From contig BDSI01000120.1 of assembly GCA_003117195.1 (NCBI GenBank), positions 27,979 to 91,978 of the forward strand: DNA of 64,000 nt, read 5' to 3'. The stretch comes from Eudorina sp. 2006-703-Eu-15. Its lineage: Eukaryota; Chlorophyta; Chlorophyceae; Chlamydomonadales; Volvocaceae. Both the position numbers and the translations under genes were made by a program. Positions 1-10,829 of the stretch are shown one piece after another; position 1 is the first letter of the stretch, and each line of letters begins with the position of its first letter. The notes below the pieces were generated by a model. The model was not told where the DNA came from and did no database searches. It worked only from the letters and a program-made list of their open reading frames with translations.

Positions 1-682
1 ACGGCATGGAGCCGTCGGGGGACGCCGCGAAGGCCGCCGTACAGGCCGCGGTGGCGCTGCAGGACGGCCCCGCGGCCGCCGCGTTGCTGGCCCTCAGCGG
101 CCAGTACACCCGGGATCCCCTGGCGGAGGCGGAGGAGGCGAGGGCGGTGCTGGGGCTGCTGAGCGAGGGTGAGCCCAGTAGCCGTCAGTAGCCGTCAGCA
201 TCCATTAGCCGGGTGGAGTCGCATCTGGTGGGGGCCGGGGCGGGGGTATAGGAAATTGGTAGACATATTGTACTGCGCTGCTGCTGCGCTGCTGCCAGGC
301 AGGGGCGGGGCGCGGGGGTGGAGGCCCCGTGTTGCCATCTCCGCGCCTGGAGGCCGCATGGACATTCGGGGTCCCTGGGTGGGGTCCCTTGGTGGGGTCC
401 ACGGTAACGTTCATTCATTCATTAGGGGTTGCTGGGCGGGGCTGGGTGGGGCTGATAGAGGGTGGCCCGGGGGCGGCACCAGCACCCCCCCTTGGGGTGC
501 GCCCGCTAGCAAGTGAGTGCCGTGTGGGCCGCGGCCGCTTTGGTTTGGTGATGGGGTCATCGTGGCGTGGTGGCCCGTTACGTGTCCCTGCACTTGCACT
601 TGCACTCGCAGGCCAGCCCGAGGAGGCGGCCCGGCTGCGGGAGCTGCTGCCCCGGCTGGGCTTCGCCGCAGTGGCGTCGTGA
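1..682 (+). CDS. 3' end of an unrecognised gene (two exons visible)
   Basis: The last two exons of a gene that begins before the window. The first visible exon reads in frame to 168 and stops at a GT-GAG donor (GT at 169-170). The intron is 169-611. The last exon runs from 612 to the TGA at 680-682. The junction splits a Gly codon one base/two bases, so the phase matches. The visible product is about 78 residues, Ala- and Leu-rich and predicted helical, ending LLPRLGFAAVAS. It resembles the tail of a TPR-like or other helical protein, but I do not recognise a family. TGTAA at 854-858 and 900-904 supports the 3' end. The Met near position 6 is probably internal. Confidence 0.45.
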
Positions 683-853
683 GGCGGTGCAGCGGGGCGG
701 CCGTACAGTGCAGGCGGGGCATGGGGCGGGGCGGCAGTGCAGGCAGCGCAGGCGGTGCAGGCAGCGAGATGATGACGGCGAGGACAGGCCGTGGACGGGC
801 TACGTGCCCGACCGGTCTGCGGGAACAGCACGTGCTGCCGTACTGGGAGGACG

Positions 854-858
854 TGTAA
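854..858 (+). terminator. Poly(A) signal TGTAA of the first gene
   Basis: TGTAA, the usual volvocine algal polyadenylation signal, 172 bases after the stop codon at 680-682. A second TGTAA is at 900-904. Both fit a 3' UTR of about 180-230 bases. Confidence 0.4.
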
Positions 859-904
859 CACCGCTGCGGCTCTCCCCCTCCCCCTCCCCCTTCCCCCGGT
901 GTAA

Positions 905-1902
905 CGCAAGTCGTCATAAGGCCCGTCATAATGACGTCCATAATGACCGCTGATGCGCCACCTACCCAGTACCCGCCCGTAACGCGACCGCTTTCGTGGC
1001 CTGTCGTCCGGGAGAGGCCGTGATGCAGCAGCACGACATCCGCCACACGCCAACCCGCCACCACCACCACCCCGCTCGTCAGTGCGCGCTCGCCCACCGC
1101 GCAGCAGCACGCGTAACGGTTTCGGCAGCCCTGCTGGCAACCCGGGGCGGGTTCCGCAACCCGGTAGTTGATTAGCTAAACGGTTGCTCGTGACATTGAT
1201 GCCGTGCGTGGGAACAAGTCCTGGGCTGCTCACGTCACTGGGTGGTCGAAGGGATGCAGCAGGACACAGTGAGCTGGAGGGGGGGTCCGGATCGCAGTCG
1301 CACAGCCAGCCAGCCCGCCAGCCAGCCAGCTCCGCCGTTTCTGGAGCCCACCCAGTCCTACTGGCCCTCGTTCAAAGACCCTCGTGTGCGCGGATGGGAT
1401 TGTGTTGCGGCGTGATGGTACCGTGCTTCGAAACAGCCTCCCACCCACCCCCCTCCTCCTCCTCCTCCTCCTCCTCCTCCTCCTCGACCGCGTGTCAGGA
1501 CGCGGGCAGCCAACCGTCGCACCCCACACTGGAACCCACAACATTGTGAAGTAGAGAAATCGTTGCAGTCCGGAAAATACGGTAGAAACCCCGTCGTCAT
1601 CATCGGATGAAAGCCCTGCCGCCCGAACTCAGTTGACGGATGTCATGGAGCATAAGAGTGTGTGTGCACGGCCCTCAGCGCGCCCCCCCACTTCGTGTCC
1701 CCCTGGGCCCCCGAGGACCCCCTCCCTGGGGCGGCGCCCCCCACCCCGCCTCCCCCCCTTTGCGTCCCTGAGCCTCTCGGCCTCGGTCTCTGCAGTCTGG
1801 GGTCTTCTAGATGTGGGTCCACATGGGTCGGGAGCGACAGCAGCAGCTCCAGGGGACGGCCATGCCACGTATGTCAAGATGGTCATCGCGGGTGGGGACT
1901 CC
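905..1902. other. Spacer between two convergent genes
   Basis: No gene is supported here. It holds a (CCT)n tract at about 1454-1485 and GC-rich low-complexity sequence. The genes on either side point towards each other, so this is 3' flank of both. Confidence 0.4.
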
Positions 1903-4900
1903 TCACTGCTGTTGCGGCTCCTGCTGCTGCGGTGACTGCTGCGTTGCCTGCTCCTGCTGCTGCGGCTCCTGCTCTTGCTGTCGTGGCTGCTGCAGCGGCT
2001 CCTGCTGCTGGCCCTGCTGCGGCTGTGGGGCCGGCATCGCCAGCGGCAGGTACCACTCGGGGCCGAAGCCCGCCTTGGCCCGGGCCTCAACATTGAAGGG
2101 CGGCTGCGCGGGAGCCGGGTGGGACGGGGGCGGGTGCGGGGCGGGGCGGGGCGGGGCGGGGGGATCAGCCGCCAAGGGGCCGATCGAATGCGCGCACACA
2201 CACATGCGTGATTGCGTGTACTAGTGGAAGCGGTTGGGTACGGCAGTTCGGTTGTAGTCTGTTATGTGCGGCCGCCCTGCGGGACAGGGGCTGGGCGCGC
2301 CGTGCACCGCGTACCCTACGGTGTCGTACCGTGCTGTACTACCGTGCCATACCGAGCAAGCGAGAGGGACTGTGTTGCGAAGCCCCCTCCCCCTCCCTCC
2401 TCCCCCCATCCCAACCCAACTAACCGCCAACCGCCATTCCATGGATCCCACTTGCCTTGAGCGCACCCCAGAAGTGCGCACGCACGAGCGAGTGGAACCA
2501 CTCCTCCACGCTGCCGTACTTTCGCGCATCCAGCACCCAGGCAGGTGGCTCCGGAGCCGCCGCCGCCGCCACCGCCGACGCGGCCGCCGGTGAGGACGAT
2601 GCTCCTTGCCGTTCCTCCGAACCATCCGCAGCCGCACTCGACTGGCCTCCGGCGGGGGCGTCGGCATTCGCCGCCCCGTCGCCCCCCGAACCGTCGTCCG
2701 CCGACCCATGGGGCTGCCGATGGCCGTGCGCGATGTCGTACAAGTACTTGATCCAGCGGACGCCCGCCGCGCAGTGCGAGATCTCCTCCTGCCGGGCAGC
2801 GGCGGCGGGGGCGGTGGCGGCGGCGACAGTGGGGCGAACCGCTCTTTGTCAGCGGACTTGGGGCGGAATGGCGAGGAATGTGTACGACACGACGGCTCGT
2901 TGCGACCCAACCACCCCCCGCGACTCGGCCCGGCGCGCCGCCACCATCCGATAACCGCCAACCGCCCCGACCCCCGCTTGCGGCAATGGCATGACCTTGT
3001 CCCAAGGGGTTTCATCAAATCTGATCTGCCTCTCACCCCGTACTTCCACACACACACACACACACACGCACGCACGTTCCCGCATGATGGACGACCGACG
3101 CTGCTTCCGTGGGGACCGTCACCATATATTCGTCGTAAATTTTACAGGTCGGCAACCAATCCGTTTGCGTGCGTCGTGCGTCTCCGTATTTAGTATTTGC
3201 GGTATGATTTGCCTTGCGGTGGTGGCGCGGCTGCCTTGTCCGCGCGCCTGCATCTGGTAAGTTTTTCCTCGCAGGTTCTATGGTAAGTATATTGCCACCT
3301 GGGATCGGGCGGGCGGGCGGGTTGCAATTCTAAACACACACGCACGCACATGCCTGGGCGCTACTCGGCCCCTTGCATGTCACGCACACCTGCTCTGCCT
3401 GCCTATGTAATTCACACACATGCCTCCGTCCGTCCATCCGTCCGTCCGTACCGGATAGATCACATCGCGCAGCAGCGCCGCCGACTCGCTGTCGCCGTTG
3501 TTTGCGAACTTGGCGATGGTGCCGGGCAGCACGTCCAGCCCCCGCGCCTCGTGCACGCAGTGCTCCACCGCCAGCCGGGCGGGCAGCGAGTGGGCGGTGC
3601 TGGCGGCCGACTCCCACAACCTGGCGACGCATGTGGGGACGAGGCGGGGTGGGGTGTTTCGCGAGGAACCCCTGTGGGGGTGCGGTGCGGCCTGTGAATG
3701 GTTCAGGACTCTCAGACACCGCTAAGAGACCGAAAGCCGGCGCCGAATGATGTGCGTGTGTGTTTGTGTGTTTAGAGAAGAGACCCGCCCGACCCAAACC
3801 AAGTGTGCATGTGTGCGTGTGCGTTGGGGGGTAGGGGCTGCATGTTTTCCGGAGGACTCCCGGGGGGATCCGGGTACGAGACCACCCCTCCCAGCCCAGG
3901 AAGCCCACCCGACCGGCCAGGGCACCCTGACCGCACCCGACTGGTGAGCGATGGGCCCTCGGGGAGCGGAGAGATGGGGCCCCCAGTGAGGGGCCCCCGG
4001 CGCGCGCGGGGGGCCGCATGAGGCCCATCTAGCATTCTTAATGCCCCCCCCACACACACACCACTACGTTCTCGGTTTATTTTAACACACCACTACCACG
4101 GCGGGCGGGCGGGTTGCAATTCTAAACACACACCACTACCACCCGGTGTCTCATGACATGTGGTCACCCATGCACACCCGTGCCCCACCCGTCCGTCCCG
4201 GACCGCGCCCGGATGCACCCTCTGTCCACCTCACCCATCATGCACAGCCAGAGCCCCGTAGACCGACCCCACCTCCTGCGGGGCGGGGCGGGGCGGGGCG
4301 GGGCGGGGCGGGGGACTATGTGGTGGATGTGGCATACGGCGTACTTCAACACACTCAGTGAGGAAGGAGGGAGGGAGGGAGGGAGGGAAGCTCTCCGACT
4401 CGGCGAGGTGCCCCACCAGGGGCTCGTTCGACCGCCCCCTAACCCCCCTATTTTCAGGCTGACTCCCTCCGGCCTCCGCCCTCCGGGCCCCCCGCCCGCC
4501 CCCTACGTCTCCCCCCGGCCCCGGCAGAGCACCTGCAGCCTCCTGGCCAGGGCGGTGAAGTGGCGGCACTCGTCCTCCGCCACCTGAGGGTGCACGTCAT
4601 CATGTGGGGGTTAAATTGAAAAAGAAATAAACCCGAAGAACGAACCCGGGCACACCCGGGGGTGTGGGTGTGCACATGTGTGTGTGTGTGGGGGGGGGGT
4701 GTGCACATCATGTGGGGTGTGTTTCGGGGGCCGGGGGGCCACACCGCCCGCCCCAAGTCAGCTGCCAGTGCACCTACCCCACCCACATGGGGATCTAAAG
4801 AGAAGAAGGACAACGACACAGCAACGGGCTGCTGCCCCTCTGTGCCTGTCCCTGGCGCTGTCGCCCTTTCGCTGCGTCAGGCCCTTCTGACCCTCAGCAT

Positions 4901-6228
4901 CAGGCCCTTCTGACCCTCATGCGGGAGGCGGCGCCCTCCCCCCGTGTAACAGGGTGCTTAAGTATGGAGCCAAGGCGCGCAGCCCGGGGCGCCGCGACGT
5001 GCCGTACCGTGACAAAGTCATCGAAGAACTGTCGTGGCATGTCGTACTCCTCTGGCTGCAGCCCGAATCGCGCCACCACGTCCCAGGACAGGTCCACGGC
5101 CCAGTTCTCGATGTGTACGGCAGAGTGGAGCAGGGCCTGCCGGGAGGCCAGGGTGCCGCCCTTGCCGCGGCGGGGCGCCTGGCGGTGTGATGGGGTCGTG
5201 TGACGGGGCCGGGGATGGACGGGGAGACGAGGGAGCCGGGGCAGGGCGGGGGCGGGAAACACCAGGGGTCGGGGGGGAGAAACGGCTGGCGGTGAGGCGG
5301 ACAGGAGGACGATGAGACTGTGGCCAGGGCTCCGATTGGGCTCCGTGGTCAGTGGTCAGTGGTCAGGGTCGGGATCGGGTTGGAGGTCCGGGGTCCCAGT
5401 CGGATCAAGCTGGACAGAAATAGTTCAGCATCCCCAATGCTGCCCAACTGAGTTGGTTAGCTCAGTAGGAGCATGTGTGTATGTGTGTGTTATTTAAGCA
5501 GGCAGAACAGGAGTGCGTGACATGCGAGGGGCCAGTGGCGCCCAATAGTTTGCCCGTATGCGCATAGCTTGCCCGTAGGAGCATGTGTGTGTGTGTGTGC
5601 GTGTGCGTGTGCGTGTGCGTGTGCGTGTGCGTGTGCGTGTGCGTGCGTGTGTGTGTTTAATGAGAAGCCCGCCCGTGTGTGTATGTATGTGTTGTGTGGA
5701 GGGTGGGTAGGTGGGTGGGTGGGCGAGTCCAGGCGGTCACTGCTGTACGTCACATTGTACGTGCGTGTCGTGTCGTACCTCTCCTGGTGCGCACACTCGG
5801 ACCTTGCGGAGCGGATCCAAAAGTCCAAAACGGCCAAAGGGAGGATTGAAGGGGAGGGGCAGCACGAGGGCAACCATTCAGCCTGGTCTTTTGCGGGGGC
5901 GATGCAACGCCTGGTGCGGCGCGCCGTTCGCGAGGAAGTGAGGCGTATACATGTTTCTGGTGAGCGGAGCGTCTCACTGGCGATGGCCGTTACGGAATCC
6001 AGAGGACCCTACTTTGTCATCGGAGCGAGCTGGTCGGTCCGGAACTCGAAGGTGCCGCCAGGCAACCGGCCGTACTCGTTTGATCACTCCTTCGCGCCAC
6101 ATCTTCACGGTTGCGTAGGTGTAATCGGCCTTTATCCACGGGTCGGGGCACTGAAGCACCTTTAAGGCGCATTCGACCAGGCTGTCGTCGGCTCCCGGAG
6201 GAGCTGGCACTGATGCATTGGTCTCCAT
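1903..6228 (-). CDS. DUF455 family protein (ferritin-like fold), seven or more exons
   Basis: Exons in transcript order: 6228-6013, 5178-5008, 4583-4533, 4275-4235, 3620-3452, 2788-2456, 2103-1903. All phases match and give about 393 residues. The order of conserved blocks is that of plant and bacterial DUF455 proteins (PF04305): VECALKVLQCPDP, VPDRPAR, GKGGTLASRQALLHS, HIENWAVDLSWD, AEDECRHF, GALAVHDGLW, EHCVHEARGLD, PEEISHCAAG, FWGALKPPFNVEAR. The ExxH motifs (ECRH, EISH) and HIE/HEARGLD suit a ferritin-like di-metal helical bundle; the true activity is unknown. The start is the first in-frame ATG (6228), just before the block that opens the family. The last intron, 2455-2104, is GC-AG. About eight family residues normally sit between exons one and two, so a tiny exon in the 826-base first intron may be missing. 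The C-terminus is a Gln/Pro/Glu-rich tail. Introns carry CA tracts and GGGGC repeats. Confidence 0.92.
2104..2455 (-). other. GC-AG intron in the DUF455 gene
   Basis: The exon ending GCG CTC AAG is followed by GCAAGT, an otherwise perfect donor with C in place of T. The acceptor is CCCGCGCAG. Only this junction joins the conserved FWGALK block to the PPFNVEAR block in phase. No nearby GT donor does so. Confidence 0.75.
3288..3340 (+). repeat. Dispersed module P3 (GGGCGGG / TTGCAATTCTAAACAC)
   Basis: ATTGCCACCTGGGATCGG, then (GGGC)n, then GGTTGCAATTCTAAACAC running into a CA tract. Similar copies are at 4098-4131, 12755-12793, 30541-30600 and 46800-46835. Inverted forms are at 3758-3795, 7530-7560 and 29436-29470. 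They always abut CA/TG tracts, mostly in introns or spacers. Confidence 0.6.
3352..3415 (+). repeat. Dispersed module P1
   Basis: GGGCGC-ACTCGGCCCCTT-CACRTGTCACGC, then a form of TCCTGTTCTGCCTGC, then a CA tract. Fuller copies are at 5484-5570 (inverted), 26317-26376 and 46905-46990. Partial copies lie near 26797, 27690 and 46755. Confidence 0.6.
5484..5570 (-). repeat. Dispersed module P1, inverted copy in DUF455 intron 1
   Basis: Reverse-strand copy of the P1 module with the anchor TCCTGTTCTGCCTGC and the upstream CGCATACGGGCAA segment that is also seen before the copy at 46921. A (TGTGCG)n tract follows at 5585-5660. Confidence 0.6.
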
Positions 6229-6231
6229 CAC

Positions 6232-8040
6232 AATTTATTTAGGCAATATGAAATCTAAGGCCTAATATGTCTCCTACTCGTGATATGCAAACACGCAACG
6301 GCTCGGGTCTGAATTGTGGTAAGCCCATGCAAAGGTTAAGCTGCGCACAAAGGATATGTTGGGGCGATAGATTGCATGCGCACATTTATGATAAATCTTT
6401 GCGTGCAACACTTATCGAAGCCGGTAGTTGTCCGTTCGTACGGTCCGTATGATTTCGGGATTCGGGTCACAGGATGTTGTCCGAAATGTCTGCCCTTCGG
6501 CCCATCAATCCCGACCCTTTCCCTGACAGGACGCCTTTTTTATTCCCGAAATTCAGTCGACGTCTGTTGCGGAGAGGGGTCGTTCCGTGGTGCCCCCCAG
6601 CCGTTTAAGCAGCATGGCATCACTGCACAACAACACCCTGCCGAACAGTGCCTTATCCGCGCCCCCGCTGCTTCATCTCCGACGATTTCCCGGGACACCC
6701 CCATGCGTCTGAAGGTGGATGCCTGCAAAGGACCCTCGTGGGTGTGCCTCCATATAAGCACCGATTTGGGGTCTGGAGTGGAGGTCCAGAATGGAGCGTT
6801 GGCAAGTAACTGCCCCGGCTGTCGGGTCCTTGCATCCAGCAACTGCCGCCGCCCGTCACGCCATGCCCTCCACGCCATGCCCTCTGCTTCCGCCACATCC
6901 GTCAGCTACGTGCCCGCCCGCCCGCAGTACGCTACCATACAACTGACCGCAATGCACTCGCCGGTCGCCGCACAGTCGCGTATGCGGCGGCGCGTGCCCC
7001 GCCGTGGCACACCAACTCACGGACACCGCCCTCTGGACCCCATCGGTCCACCCGGTTGGTTCACCCGCCGTCCACCGGGGTGTGCGCCCCTACCACCCCT
7101 GCTGCTGCGGACTTGTGGAGGGAGCAACCAAACCAGGCAAGAGCTGCGGAGGCCTCCCTCCCTGTCCGCGCAGGGGAGGGGAACGGTCCGCCCGCACGCG
7201 CTCCCCGACCGGGCGGGCGGGGCCGGGCCGGCGTGCCGTACCTCCCCCCCTTGCGGAGTCAGACATGACTTCGACGACCGAGAACAGCGGAGCGCCTGTG
7301 GGGCACGTACCCCGCAGAGCGGCGCCTGAGGGCAACCTGCAGCTGGACCGTGAATGGAGGAATGAATGAAGGGATGAATGAACGTTGCAGATGACCCGGC
7401 TCGACATGTCGCCTGCCCTCCCCTGCAGTGATATGCGGGGATCTGTGTGTTGTTGTTGTGTTGTTTTTCAGCGGGAGAACCCCCCTGGAGCTACCCTGGG
7501 AGCCCAACGCAACCAGACTCGGCAAGCCTCTGCGTGTGTGTGTTTAGGCAAGAGACCCGTGTGTTTAAGAATGGGAAGCCCGTGTGTGTGTATGTGTAAA
7601 AGGAAACAGAGAGTGTATTCAGAAATGAAACCCGCCCGCCCGCCCGCCCCACTGAGAGTTTGTGTATGCATATGTCTGTGCGACATTTGATCGTGTGATT
7701 CGGATGTTTACAAGGATAGATAGATAGTTAGCTACGGGTGGAGATTTCGTTCCCTCCTTCGGTGGTTTCCCCCCTTTTCCCCCCAGGGGGGATGTCCGCT
7801 CGAGCTCGCCGGCAGCACCCAGGCTCGCACGAACTGACATGCGATGTTGCCTCACACACACACACACATACACACACAGTCGTTGCGCGCCCACAGATCG
7901 ATTCCGTTGGGACGATTCCGTTGTTAGGTCCGGTCGGTCATACGCAATAACCGCCGCCATGCAGACAGATTGACAGACGCACAGACACGCAGACACACTC
8001 ACACACACAAATGCCTACACACACAAATACATATATACAC
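6232..8040. other. Upstream region of the DUF455 gene, no supported gene
   Basis: Long frames cross 6376-7329 but change composition midway and match no family I know. 7530-7700 holds TG tracts with fragments of the P3 module. 7855-8045 holds CA tracts. The DUF455 promoter should lie within the first few hundred bases above 6228. I saw no clear TATA box at a proper distance. Confidence 0.35.
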
Positions 8041-8082
8041 AAACACAAGGGCGGGTTTCCTCACTGAGCACACACACACATA

Positions 8083-8147
8083 CGGCGGTCTCCCGTATGG
8101 GGCGGGTTAGCGCCCCCGGCCAGTGTCGGCCCGGCAGATATGTAACG

Positions 8148-8150
<3 letters not shown>
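8083..8150 (+). mobile_element. LINE 3'-end fragment (very short 5'-truncated copy)
   Basis: Only the last 68 bases of the LINE family described at 8294-10650, ending CCGGCAGATATGTAAC then GATT. It contains a perfect hairpin: GGGGCG at 8099-8104, loop GGTTAG, CGCCCC at 8111-8116. It starts within a CA tract and is followed by its own (CA)n tail. Confidence 0.8.
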
Positions 8151-8233
<83 letters not shown>

Positions 8234-8293
8234 ACACACAGACACACACACAGACACACACACAGACACACACACAGACACACACAGACACAA
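8151..8293 (+). repeat. (CA)n / (CAGACACACA)n tail between two LINE copies
   Basis: About 80 bases of pure CA, then CA interrupted by regularly spaced GA steps. It is the 3' tail of the short LINE fragment and the 5' boundary of the next, longer copy. Confidence 0.85.
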
Positions 8294-9981
8294 GGCGAGG
8301 AGGAACAACTGGAGAGCTGGGCCGCGGCCGTCGGGGACCGGCGGGTCAGCCCGGTGACGCCTTGCCAACGCCTAACGGGCGTCCCCCGACAGCTGCTCTA
8401 TGGCCACCCGGCCACGGGCGGTTTCGGACTCTTGCCACTCAAAGCCCACTGCTACGCGCGGGAGGCTGTGTGGGCGACACGCCTGGCCCGGTCGGTGGGC
8501 CAACCGCCAGGGGTGCGCGGCCACCCGTGGGCGCAGGTGACGGCCACCTACCTTCGGCACCACCACCCGAATCTTAGCCCCAGCTCAGTACTGACGGCAG
8601 GCCCACCAGACAGCGCGGACACGCTGCCTGGATTGGCATCGCTGCCGCAGGACATCCGCAGAATCATGGGGGCCCTCAGCCGCCTCCCGCCGGTGCAAGA
8701 TGTGGACTCATCCCCACTCCCGGCGGCCGGCGACTGGTGCTTCAACATCCCCTTGTGGGGGAACCCACTCCTACCTAACACCACTCCGGGGGCAGCGGAC
8801 GATGGCATGGAGGACCGCACAGGCGACACGGACCCGGACTTCACGCCGGTGGAGACGCGGGACACCGCGGACCCGCCAGCGTGGCCCGGCCTGGAGAGGC
8901 GGCACACACGCCTGGCAGCATGCGGGAAGCTTCGCACAGTTGGGGACGCAGTGCGGGTCGCGCGTGCAGCCGGCGAGGCACCCGCAGCCGGTGCTGGATG
9001 GGACGCGTGGGTCCGCGACCACCTGGGTCCACAGGGGTCCATGACCTTAAGGCGGAGGCCGACCCTGACGGCCATCCACTGTCTACTCGCCGACATCAGC
9101 GACGAGTGGCGGGGAGCTGCAGCAGCGGTGCTGGACCATCCCGAGCGGGCGGGGGACCTGGAGTCTGAGGAAGAGACCCGTCGGCGGCTTGTGGACCGGA
9201 TGGGGTGGAGGCTAGCCAACTCGCTGACGGTCAAGCTTAGTGGCCTGACGGTCCGGCTGGCGACACAGCTGCAGATGCAGGAGGTGGCGGCCGCACGGGC
9301 ACGACAGCATGCGGAATACGAGCAGGAGGCCAGGGGACAGCTTGAGACAGACGGAGTGGCTGGGCCCCCGGCATTCAGCATGCCTGCCACTCTACAGCGG
9401 CTTTGGGCCATCAAGTGGGAACGAGAGCACAAAGAAACACTGTGGCGCCTGGCGGTTGACGGGGTCCCGCTGCCTGGCAACAGCCACCTCCACAACGCCC
9501 ACCCCGAGGCGTGCGGGTGTGGCGAGTACGGCGGTGCGGGGCCCCACCCGTGTTCACCACGGGCACACCATTTCTGGGCATGCCCGGTCGCTCAGGCAGT
9601 GATACAGCAGATCGGGGTACACGTTCCGGGCCCCATCACCCGAGCCAACGTGTGGCTGGCTGAGCCGCCACAGGGGGTACAGCAAGGGGTTTGGGACATC
9701 GTTGCCCTAGCGGCGCTGACGGCCATGGAGCGGGCGAGGGTGGGGTTACGTGCAGCGACCCTCCACGGCGGCGCACAGCCCGTGCCGGGGCGCCGGCTGC
9801 CCCGTCGCCGGTTGATGTAGCTAAGGCGCGCGCAGTCATGGAGTTCTGGCAGCGGGTGGCCAGTTTCGCAGAACTGGGCCGACCGCGACGGGGATGGGAG
9901 GGGGTGGGACCGGACCACCCAATCCTATCGGTGGTGGACGGCCGGATCCGCTGCGTGCAGCCAGTAGACGTAGACTCGTGA
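8294..9981 (+). pseudogene. LINE ORF2 C-terminal fragment with a one-base deletion
   Basis: Open from the truncation point to about 9787. There the run of G after CAGCCCGTGCC is one base shorter than in the sister copy (about 62216), which shifts the frame and ends it at 9820. In the sister copy the frame continues to a product ending CVQPVDVDS; the same ending is at 9981 here in the shifted frame. The zinc-knuckle-like block lies at about 9507-9590. Codon use is GC-rich like the host genes. Confidence 0.85.
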
Positions 9982-10650
9982 TGGATAGATAGCAGCGCGA
10001 GACGCTAGGGGGTAGGGATTGGGACTAGGGAAGCCCACTTCCGGGCACGATGGGGATCCGAGGGTGCCCGAGGAGGGTCGGGCCCGACCAGTGGGAGTTG
10101 GCAGCGAGCGGGACGTGTAGGCGAGGGCCGCTTGCGACGGGAAGGGGTGTACGACAGGGAAGCTTGCGTGGTGATGTGCTGCCTTGTGCAAACCATAGCC
10201 CCATCATGGAGCACCCGACTGCATACCCGGACCCAGCAAGGCCTGACGCGTGCGAGCCGCCTCGCTCTGGCTCAGCTGGGCAGGCAGGCCTGCCGAAGGG
10301 TGCAACCCTAGCTATTACGATTAGGTTAGGACGCGGGACCAGGCTAGTTTTACCGCACCAAGCAGGGGCGCGCCTCCGAAACGCGCCCTGGGTGCTGCAA
10401 GGACTTGAGGAGGTTGAACAGCGGACTGCGAGGCGCAGACCGCCCGGGATGGGCCTTCGCCCACTCCCTTGAGGGGCACAGCGGTCACCGATCCTCGGGG
10501 ATCTGGCACGCGCCCTAGGTTGAGAGCGAGGGGACAGAGGCCCCTTACGCCCCTTTCCCCCGTATCCGGGGAAAGTGCTTCGGCGGTCTCCCGTATGGGG
10601 CGGGTTAGCGCCCCCGGCCAGTGTCGGCCCGGCAGATATGTAACGATTCA
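8294..10650 (+). mobile_element. 5'-truncated LINE (non-LTR retrotransposon), C-terminal part plus 3' UTR
   Basis: The body begins abruptly after the CA tail and ends with the 3' module CCGGCAGATATGTAAC-GATT, then a (CACAGA)n tail to 10829. The coding part matches the region after the reverse transcriptase in algal LINE ORF2 proteins: GGFGLLPLKAHCYAREAVW, WCFNIPLWGNPLL, then a zinc-knuckle-like CxC...HHFWACP block. The 3' UTR spans about 9982-10650. The end of the coding part and the UTR (9622-10650) recur at 62051-63264. No reverse transcriptase or endonuclease domain remains, so this copy is dead. Confidence 0.88.
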
Positions 10651-10829
10651 CACAGACACACACAGACACACACAGACACACACAGACACACACAGACACA
10701 CACAGACACACAGACACACAGACACACAGACACACAGACACACAGACACACAGACACACAGACACACAGACACACAGACACACAGACACACAGACACACA
10801 GACACACAGACACACAGACACACAGACAC
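10651..10829 (+). repeat. (CACAGA)n LINE tail
   Basis: About 180 bases of CACAGA/CACACAGA repeats directly after the LINE end. A further truncated LINE end follows at once. Confidence 0.85.

Noticed and set aside
6376..7329. Plus-strand open frame of about 317 codons upstream of the DUF455 gene
   Set aside because: Composition changes sharply along the frame, there is no recognisable domain and no splice context; an open frame of this length is expected by chance in such GC-rich DNA.
8151..8293. CRISPR-like or telomeric array
   Set aside because: Simple dinucleotide repeats with no spacers, and no TTTTAGGG-type telomere repeats anywhere in the window.
8061..8368. Long Cys-Val or His-Thr open frames over the CA tracts
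   Set aside because: Pure translation of (CA)n or (TG)n; the same applies to frames at 10605-10986 and 18512-18742.
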